Made by a program: the position numbers and the translations under genes. A DNA stretch of 64,000 nucleotides from Nocardioides litoris (GTDB lineage: Bacteria; Actinomycetota; Actinomycetes; Propionibacteriales; Nocardioidaceae), in NCBI RefSeq assembly GCF_006346315.1, contig NZ_VDMR01000004.1, positions 124,001 through 188,000 of the forward strand. The letters are read 5' to 3'. The notes beneath the pieces are model-generated. The model had not been told where the DNA came from, did not search any database, and saw only the letters and a program-made list of their open reading frames with translations. The stretch's first letter is position 1. Each line of letters begins with the position of its first letter. Below, piece by piece: positions 59,133-64,000 of the stretch.

Positions 59133-59822
59133 ATGAGCGACACCGAGAAGATCCAGGCCGAGGCCCGCACCGAGTTCGGCAAGGGCGCCGCCCGCCGCAT
59201 CCGCCGCGAGGACAAGGTCCCCGCCGTCCTCTACGGCCACGGCACCGACCCCGTCCACGTGACCCTCCCGGGCCACGCCACGATGATGGCCCTCAAGCAC
59301 GGCGGCGCCAACGCGCTGCTCGAGCTCGACATCGACGGCACGAGCCAGCTCGCCCTGACCAAGCAGGTCCAGGTCGACCCGATCCGCCGGAGGCTCGAGC
59401 ACATCGACTTCGTGCTCGTGAAGCGCGGCGAGAAGGTCACCGTCGAGGTCCCGATCACCGTCGTCGGCGAGGCCGGCCCGGAGACCCTGGTCGTCACCGA
59501 GAACGCCACCGTCGAGATCGAGGTCGACGCGACCCAGATCCCCGAGACCATCGAGGTCAGCGTGGAGGGCGCCGAGGTCGGCACCCAGATCCTCGCCTCG
59601 CAGCTCGAGGTGCCCGCCGGTGCCACCCTGCTGGCCGACGACGAGCTGCTCATCGTCAACGTCACCCAGCAGATCAGCGCCGAGGCCCTCGAGGCCGAGC
59701 TGGAGGAGGCCGAGGCCGAGGCCGGCATCGAGCGCGACGAGTCCGACGAGGAGGCCGCCGAGACCGAGACCGCGGCCGCCGAGGGCGAGGGCGACGCCGA
59801 GGAGTCGTCCGAGGAGGAGTGA
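59133..59822 (+). CDS. rplY: 50S ribosomal protein L25 (general stress protein Ctc)
   Basis: A 229-residue CTC-type L25. N-terminal L25 domain (about 5-95: [27 protein letters not shown]) binds 5S rRNA; the C-terminal beta domain (100-190) is typical of the long Ctc form; the last 45 residues are a very acidic Glu/Ala tail. GAGGAG precedes ATG 59133. It is followed by pth, as in most actinobacteria. A GTG in its last codons (59819) could start pth but is not favoured. Confidence 0.95.
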   Translation: MSDTEKIQAEARTEFGKGAARRIRREDKVPAVLYGHGTDPVHVTLPGHATMMALKHGGANALLELDIDGTSQLALTKQVQVDPIRRRLEHIDFVLVKRGEKVTVEVPITVVGEAGPETLVVTENATVEIEVDATQIPETIEVSVEGAEVGTQILASQLEVPAGATLLADDELLIVNVTQQISAEALEAELEEAEAEAGIERDESDEEAAETETAAAEGEGDAEESSEEE

Positions 59823-59911
59823 TCCTCACCCGGCTCAGGTGGTTCCTGGGCCGACTGATCTCGCCGGTGACCCGGCCCGAGCCCCCCGACCACGACGCCC
59901 AGGAGGACGAC

Positions 59912-60499
59912 ATGGCCGAGGTGTGGCTCGTGGTCGGGCTCGGCAACCCCGGCAAGGAGTACGCCGGGCACCGGCACAACATCGGCTACCTCGTCGTCGA
60001 CGAGCTCAGCCGCCGCCTCGGCACCCCGCTGCGCGCCCACAAGACGGGGCGCGCCGAGGTCGCCGAGGCGCGGCTGGGTCCGCCCGGCAGCGACGGCCCG
60101 CGGGTCGTGCTGGCCCGGCCCCGGTCGTACATGAACGAGGTCGGCGGGCCGGTCAAGGCCCTGGCCACCTTCTACAAGGTGCCGCCGGCCCGGGTCGTGG
60201 CGATCCACGACGAGCTCGACATCGACTTCGGGACGCTGCGCTGCAAGCTCGGCGGCGGCGACAACGGCCACAACGGCCTGAAGTCGCTGCGCTCCTCGTT
60301 CGGCACCGGCGACTTCTACCGGGTGCGCGCCGGCATCGGCCGCCCGCCCGGCCGCCAGGACGTCGCCGACTTCGTGCTGTCCAACTACAACGGCACCGAG
60401 CGCAAGGAGCTGCCGTTCCAGGTCGACACCGCCGCCGACGCGGTCGAGTCCCTGGTGCTCGAGGGCCTGGAGAAGACCCAGCAGCGCTACAACTCCTGA
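59912..60499 (+). CDS. pth: Peptidyl-tRNA hydrolase
   Basis: A 195-residue Pth that recycles peptidyl-tRNA released from stalled ribosomes. Motifs: [20 protein letters not shown] with the catalytic His near residue 23, [14 protein letters not shown] near 68, [11 protein letters not shown] near 95, [12 protein letters not shown] near 112. AGGAGG at 59901-59906 decides ATG 59912 over the GTG at 59819. It ends in a repeat cluster and converges on a membrane-protein gene. Confidence 0.95.
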   Translation: MAEVWLVVGLGNPGKEYAGHRHNIGYLVVDELSRRLGTPLRAHKTGRAEVAEARLGPPGSDGPRVVLARPRSYMNEVGGPVKALATFYKVPPARVVAIHDELDIDFGTLRCKLGGGDNGHNGLKSLRSSFGTGDFYRVRAGIGRPPGRQDVADFVLSNYNGTERKELPFQVDTAADAVESLVLEGLEKTQQRYNS

Positions 60500-60503
60500 C
60501 CCA

Positions 60504-60689
60504 CGGTGGTCGAGGGCGCCGCGCGGCCGACCCACGGTGGTCGAGGAAGTCGCGCCAGCGACCCACGGTGGTCGAGGAAGTCGCGCCAGCGACTGTCTCG
60601 AGACCACCTGACCGCAGCGATCTACTTCGACCTGACCATGCGGTCGTGTGGTCTCGAGACGGTTCCTCGCGGAACCTCCGCGACCACCG
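60504..60689. repeat. Palindromic repeat cluster C (two full, two partial elements)
   Basis: Partial forward elements start at 60504 and 60535. A full forward element (60566-60607) has inner stem AGTCGC-GCCA-GCGACT. A full reverse element (60648-60689) has inner stem GGTTCC-GCGA-GGAACC when read on the minus strand. The outer arms match clusters A and B. No gene is present in 60500-60725. The cluster separates convergent genes. Confidence 0.8.
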
Positions 60690-60725
60690 TGCGGTCGCCG
60701 CGCGGGCGGATCGTCCAGCAGGTAG

Positions 60726-61163
60726 TCAGGTGACCTTGTCGGCGACCTTGGAGACCACGGTGCCGGCGGCCGAGCCGACCTTCTTGGCTGCCTCGACCTT
60801 CGCAGCGCGGCGCCGGTCGAGGGTGAGCGCGACCAGGTTGAGCGCGCCCCACGTCATGGTCACGCCGAGGACCTTGGCCCGCACCTCGTCGTCCTCTGCC
60901 CGCGCGGCGAGCAGCAGACCGTCGCCGACGTCGCAGGCGATCCGGATCCACATCGCGGTGCGCACCGTGCGGCCGCGGCCGAGCACGCCGAAGGTGCTGA
61001 CGGCCAGGTCGCGCACGCCGAAGACCTGCGCGAGCAGGTCGTAGCCCTCCTGCTCGTGCTTGCCGGCGTCGACGGCCTGCCCGAGGTGCTCGGGGTTGCT
61101 CAGCGCGTAGACGGCGTACGACGCGGTGGCGGTGCTCATGACACGGCTGAGGGCGTAGCTCAT
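60726..61163 (-). CDS. Conserved hypothetical membrane-associated protein
   Basis: A 145-residue protein with weakly hydrophobic helices: SRVMSTATASYAVYALSN at the start, RTAMWIRIACDVGDGLLLAA near 70, KVLGVTMTWGALNLVALTL near 97, then a Lys/Ala-rich tail. It may have three short membrane segments. ATG 61163 has TACGTT seven bases upstream (61176-61171, minus strand). No family recognised. It is transcribed in the same direction as the lytic transglycosylase gene, whose end lies 35 bases upstream. Confidence 0.65.
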   Translation of the reverse strand: MSYALSRVMSTATASYAVYALSNPEHLGQAVDAGKHEQEGYDLLAQVFGVRDLAVSTFGVLGRGRTVRTAMWIRIACDVGDGLLLAARAEDDEVRAKVLGVTMTWGALNLVALTLDRRRAAKVEAAKKVGSAAGTVVSKVADKVT

Positions 61164-61198
61164 GCCGACCAACGTAGGGCGCGGTCGGGCCGCGGGGC

Positions 61199-62152
61199 TC
61201 AGCCCTGCGGGTGGCTGCGCAGGTAGTCGCCGACGGGGACCGGCCGGCGCTCGGCGTACCCCACCGGGAGCAGCACGTCGCCGCGCGCGGTCAGGTAGTA
61301 GACCCGCCAGGCGTGGTAGCCGAGGTAGGACCGCGGCCGTCGCTGCATGACCTCGGCGAGCAGCCGCACGCCGCGCACGTAGGCGGTGTGGTTGTTGTAG
61401 CGGAACAGTGCCCGGTCGACGGCCGCCCGCGACCCGCTGCGGAAGCCCATCGCCTGCAGGTAGCGGCCCGCGGCCAGGACCGCGTCGCGCGGGTCGTCGA
61501 CGTCGCCGCGCCCGTACGCCGCCCACGTGGCCGGCATGAACTGCATCGGACCCTGCGCGCCGGCGACCGAGGTGCCGCGGATGCGCCCCATGCCCGTCTC
61601 GACCAGGTTGATCGCGGCGAGGTACTCCCAGTCGACCCCGAACCGGCGCTCCGCCTCGCGGTAGTGCGCCAGCAGTCGCTGGGGGGCCTCGGGGCGCACG
61701 ATCCGCCAGGCGGGGAGGGTGCGGGCGAGCTCGCCGTGCATCGAGCGGAAGGCGCGGCGGCTCTCGAGGTTGGGCACGGCGATGCGCCACACCCAGCGCG
61801 GCACCAGGGCCCGGACCCGGGCGTCCCAGGCCGGGCGGGCTCCGAGCACGCGGAGCGCGACCTGCTGGCGGCGCCCGGCCTCGGCCACCGCGGCGGGGGC
61901 GGCGGCCTCGCCGGCGATGGTCCGCTCGGCCGCCTCGAGCTGGGTGGCCAGGGCCCGCGGCGTCGTCGGCCGCGCCGGCTCGGCACGCCCGGGAGCCGCG
62001 CTGCCGGTCCTCGGGGCGGCCGGCGCCGCGCTCGTCGGGTCGGGTGGCGTAGTGGGTGCGTCGTCGGGAGCGGCGCCGCAGCCGAGGGTCAGGGCGGCGA
62101 GCGCCACGACGGTGGCGAGGCTCGTGCGACGGGGTCGACGGGGAGACGGCAT
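61199..62152 (-). CDS. Lytic transglycosylase lipoprotein (SLT domain)
   Basis: A 317-residue lipoprotein: signal and lipobox LTLGC (Cys25), a Pro/Ala/Thr linker to about 65, a helical region to 150, and an SLT/lysozyme-like domain at about 155-300. Catalytic Glu185 in INLVETGMGRIRG; GAQGPMQFMPATWAAYG near 200; RYNNHTAYVRGV near 255. It would cleave the glycan strands of peptidoglycan to allow remodelling. ATG 62152 has TACCCT seven bases upstream. Adjacent but divergent from the CysQ-like gene. Confidence 0.9.
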   Translation of the reverse strand: MPSPRRPRRTSLATVVALAALTLGCGAAPDDAPTTPPDPTSAAPAAPRTGSAAPGRAEPARPTTPRALATQLEAAERTIAGEAAAPAAVAEAGRRQQVALRVLGARPAWDARVRALVPRWVWRIAVPNLESRRAFRSMHGELARTLPAWRIVRPEAPQRLLAHYREAERRFGVDWEYLAAINLVETGMGRIRGTSVAGAQGPMQFMPATWAAYGRGDVDDPRDAVLAAGRYLQAMGFRSGSRAAVDRALFRYNNHTAYVRGVRLLAEVMQRRPRSYLGYHAWRVYYLTARGDVLLPVGYAERRPVPVGDYLRSHPQG

Positions 62153-62195
62153 CGCGTCGAGGGTACGTCGGCGGCGGCCACTACGCTCGGGCCTC

Positions 62196-62999
62196 GTGAC
62201 CTACGAGCCGACCCTGCCGCCCGAGTCCGCCGCCACCGACGACCACGTGCTCGCCGCCTGGTTGGCCGACGAGGCCGGCCGTCGGCTGCTCGAGGTCCGC
62301 AGCGAGGGCCTGGAGGGTCGCGAGCTCAAGGACGCCGGCGACCGGGCCGCCCACGAGCTGCTCATGGAGCTGGTCGCCCGGCACCGGCCCACCGACGCGG
62401 TGCTCTCCGAGGAGGGCAAGGACGACAAGGCGCGCCTCGACGCCGAGCGGGTCTGGATCATCGACCCCCTCGACGGCACCCGCGAGTTCTCCGAGCCGCC
62501 CCGCGACGACTGGGCCGTCCACGTGGCGCTGTGGGAGCGCGGCGCCGGCGACGGCTCGACCGGTGCCGGTGACCTGACAGCCGCCGCGGTCGCCCAGCCG
62601 GCGCTGGGGGAGACCTTCACGACCGGCACGCCCCTCGTCGTACCCCCCTCGACCAGCGCGTCGCCGCGCATCGCGGTCTCGCGCAGCCGGCCGCCGGAGT
62701 TCGTGCACGGCCTGGCCGCCGAGCTGGACGCGCAGCTGGTCGCCATGGGCTCGGCCGGCGTCAAGGTGCTCTCGGTCGCCCGTGACGTCACCGACGCCTA
62801 CGTCCACGCCGGCGGCCAGTACGAGTGGGACAGCGCCGCGCCCGTCGCGGTGGCCAGGGCCGCGGGCCTGTTCACCAGCCGCATCGACGGCAGCCCGCTG
62901 CGCTACAACCAGGACGACGTCTACCTGCCCGACCTCGTCGTGTGCCGGCCCGAGCTGGCCGACCGCATCCTGGGCTGGATCGCCGAGAACGGCGCGTGA
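62196..62999 (+). CDS. cysQ: Inositol-monophosphatase-family phosphatase, CysQ-like (PAP phosphatase)
   Basis: A 267-residue member of the IMPase/CysQ superfamily. Metal ligands in LSEEG (Glu72-Glu73), WIIDPLDGTREF (Asp90, Asp93) and the later EWDSAAPVAVARAAG (Asp near 211). CysQ removes the 3'-phosphate from PAP, the by-product of PAPS-dependent sulfotransferases such as the two at 38.7-40.8 kb. Inositol phosphate or fructose bisphosphate activity is an alternative. TACGCT (62182-62187) precedes GTG 62196 by eight bases. Confidence 0.85.
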   Translation: MTYEPTLPPESAATDDHVLAAWLADEAGRRLLEVRSEGLEGRELKDAGDRAAHELLMELVARHRPTDAVLSEEGKDDKARLDAERVWIIDPLDGTREFSEPPRDDWAVHVALWERGAGDGSTGAGDLTAAAVAQPALGETFTTGTPLVVPPSTSASPRIAVSRSRPPEFVHGLAAELDAQLVAMGSAGVKVLSVARDVTDAYVHAGGQYEWDSAAPVAVARAAGLFTSRIDGSPLRYNQDDVYLPDLVVCRPELADRILGWIAENGA

Positions 63000-63006
63000 G
63001 GGGCCG

Positions 63007-63621
63007 GTGAGCGACACCGTCCGCCACGTCCTGCTCGACGCCGACGGGGTCCTGCAGGACCTCCCCGGCGGCTGGGTCGAGCGGGTCGAGCCGTGGCTGG
63101 GAGAGCGGGCCGAGGAGTTCATCCTCGAGTCCTGGCGGCTCGAGCTGCCGGCCCTGCGCGGCGAGGAGGACTTCTTCGAGCACCTGACCCGCCACCTGGC
63201 GGCGTACGACGCCGAGGTGGACGCCCGCGACCTGTTCGCCGCGGTGTGGACCTCGATCGAGCTGGTGCCGTCGTCGATCGCGCTGGTCCACCAGCTGCGC
63301 GCCGCGGGGTACGGCGTCCACCTGGGCACCAACCAGGAGCGCCACCGCGGCACCTACATGGCCACCGAGCTCGGCTTCGACGAGCTGTTCGACGTCTCCT
63401 GCTACTCCTGGCAGCTCGGTGCGGTGAAGCCCGAGGCGGCCTACTTCGAGCGGGCGCTGGAGCGCATCGGCGCCCCCGCGCCCGAGGTCCTGTTCGTCGA
63501 CGACCGCCTCGACAACGTCGAGTCCGCCCGGTCGGTCGGCCTCGCCGGCGTCCACTGGACCTTCACCGAGGGGCGTCCTGCGCTCGAGGAGCGGCTCGCC
63601 GAGCACGGCGTCCACGTCTGA
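63007..63621 (+). CDS. HAD-family hydrolase
   Basis: A 204-residue HAD hydrolase (subfamily IA, variant 3). Nucleophile Asp11 and acid/base Asp13 in HVLLDADGVL; motif II in HLGTNQER near 111; motif III Lys in GAVKPEAAYF near 140; motif IV VLFVDDRLDNV near 160. A small helical cap sits between. It would dephosphorylate a small phosphorylated metabolite; the substrate is unknown. GTG 63007 is seven bases after the CysQ stop, so the two may be co-transcribed. Confidence 0.88.
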   Translation: MSDTVRHVLLDADGVLQDLPGGWVERVEPWLGERAEEFILESWRLELPALRGEEDFFEHLTRHLAAYDAEVDARDLFAAVWTSIELVPSSIALVHQLRAAGYGVHLGTNQERHRGTYMATELGFDELFDVSCYSWQLGAVKPEAAYFERALERIGAPAPEVLFVDDRLDNVESARSVGLAGVHWTFTEGRPALEERLAEHGVHV

Positions 63622-63679
63622 CGTGGGGCTTCGAAATGCAGAGGCCCCGCCGCGGTCGTCCCTGGCAGGCTCGGGAGCC

Positions 63680-64000
63680 GTGACGTCCTACATCTCGCAC
63701 ACCACGATCGACTGCCACGACGCCTACACCCTCTCCGAGTGGTGGAAGGGCGTGCTCGGCTGGAGCGACCTCGAGGGCGACCCCAACCTGCCCGGGCACG
63801 AGGAGTGCATGATCCGCGACCCCGAGACCGGCGCCCAGCTGCTGTTCATCGAGGTGCCCGACGCCGAGCTGCCGGCCAAGCGCATCCACTTCGACATCGC
63901 CCCGCGCGAGGGCACCCGGGACGCCGAGGTCGAGCGCCTGCTGGCCCACGGCGCGACCTTCGTGGCCGACCACCGCGGCATCCACGGCGAGGGCACCGGC
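63680..64000 (+). CDS. VOC-family protein (partial, runs off the window)
   Basis: From GTG 63680 the frame stays open for 107 codons to the window end. It starts TSYISHTTIDCHDAYTLSEW and continues WWKGVLGWSDLEGDPNLPG, then QLLFIEVPDAELPAKRIHFD and a second-half LLAHGATFVADH. This is the VOC/glyoxalase-fold pattern of actinobacterial 'glyoxalase-like' proteins. It follows the HAD gene by 58 bases on the same strand. Confidence 0.8.
   Translation, partial: MTSYISHTTIDCHDAYTLSEWWKGVLGWSDLEGDPNLPGHEECMIRDPETGAQLLFIEVPDAELPAKRIHFDIAPREGTRDAEVERLLAHGATFVADHRGIHGEGTG

Noticed and set aside
59819..59911. Start of pth at GTG 59819, overlapping the rplY stop
   Set aside because: A strong AGGAGG directly before ATG 59912 and the family N-terminus (VVGLGNPG near the start) favour the shorter form.

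Overview
This is a very GC-rich, gene-dense actinobacterial chromosome segment. GTG starts and 1-4 base start/stop overlaps are frequent. Gene content and order point to a Nocardioidaceae-like organism (Nocardioides or a close relative): rnd-DUF3000-hemE, hemY-hemQ-msrB, tRNA-glmU-prs-rplY-pth, a DesA3-type desaturase with its reductase, and the coproporphyrin-dependent haem genes. The genus is inference; no rRNA is present. I saw no phage, plasmid, transposase or CRISPR genes.

Layout. 1-9 kb: a small membrane protein, a SigE-type sigma factor with a partner membrane protein, a DUF2975/XRE pair behind a promoter with a built-in palindrome, HrpA helicase, a hypothetical gene and an orphan lipoprotein solute-binding protein. 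9.1-12.2 kb: rnd, DUF3000 and hemE. 12.2-18 kb: a double-TerD protein, a MazG-like protein, a DUF4349 lipoprotein, a VOC protein opposite a WYL regulator, an NYN/LOTUS RNase-like protein and remnants of a broken alpha/beta hydrolase. 18-26.4 kb: a complete Nit1C-type nitrilase ('nitrogen starvation') operon preceded by GlnR-like half-sites. It carries a second nitrilase paralogue that has lost the catalytic Glu and Cys. 26.8-31.4 kb: a LysR regulator and a sulfur-scavenging operon (SfnG, SsuD, FMN reductase, flavin reductase). 31.5-34.2 kb: hemY, hemQ and msrB. In Mycobacterium these directly follow hemE, so the 19 kb in between looks like an accessory insertion.

34.4-38.7 kb: a LigD-type polymerase, and the electron-transfer reductase and membrane desaturase that form a fatty-acyl desaturation system. 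38.7-48.2 kb: a cell-surface region with two tandem sulfotransferases facing a four-gene operon made of two copies of a [hypothetical + GT4-Stealth phosphotransferase] module. 48.2-53.9 kb: a stand-alone ATP-dependent DNA ligase, an MpaB-type oxygenase, a uridine kinase-like protein, a tRNA, a secreted coiled-coil protein and a second sigma factor with its membrane partner. 53.9-64 kb: glmU, prs, pepN, rplY and pth, a lytic transglycosylase, a CysQ-like phosphatase, a HAD hydrolase and a partial VOC gene.

Three intergenic clusters (26.4, 56.4 and 60.5 kb) hold one family of palindromic repeats. The outer arms are constant; the inner stems vary in sequence but keep pairing. A separate palindrome island lies at 40.8-41.2 kb. 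All four sites sit between convergent genes. A TANNNT box 6-8 bases before the start codon recurs at more than a dozen genes, suggesting widespread leaderless transcription.
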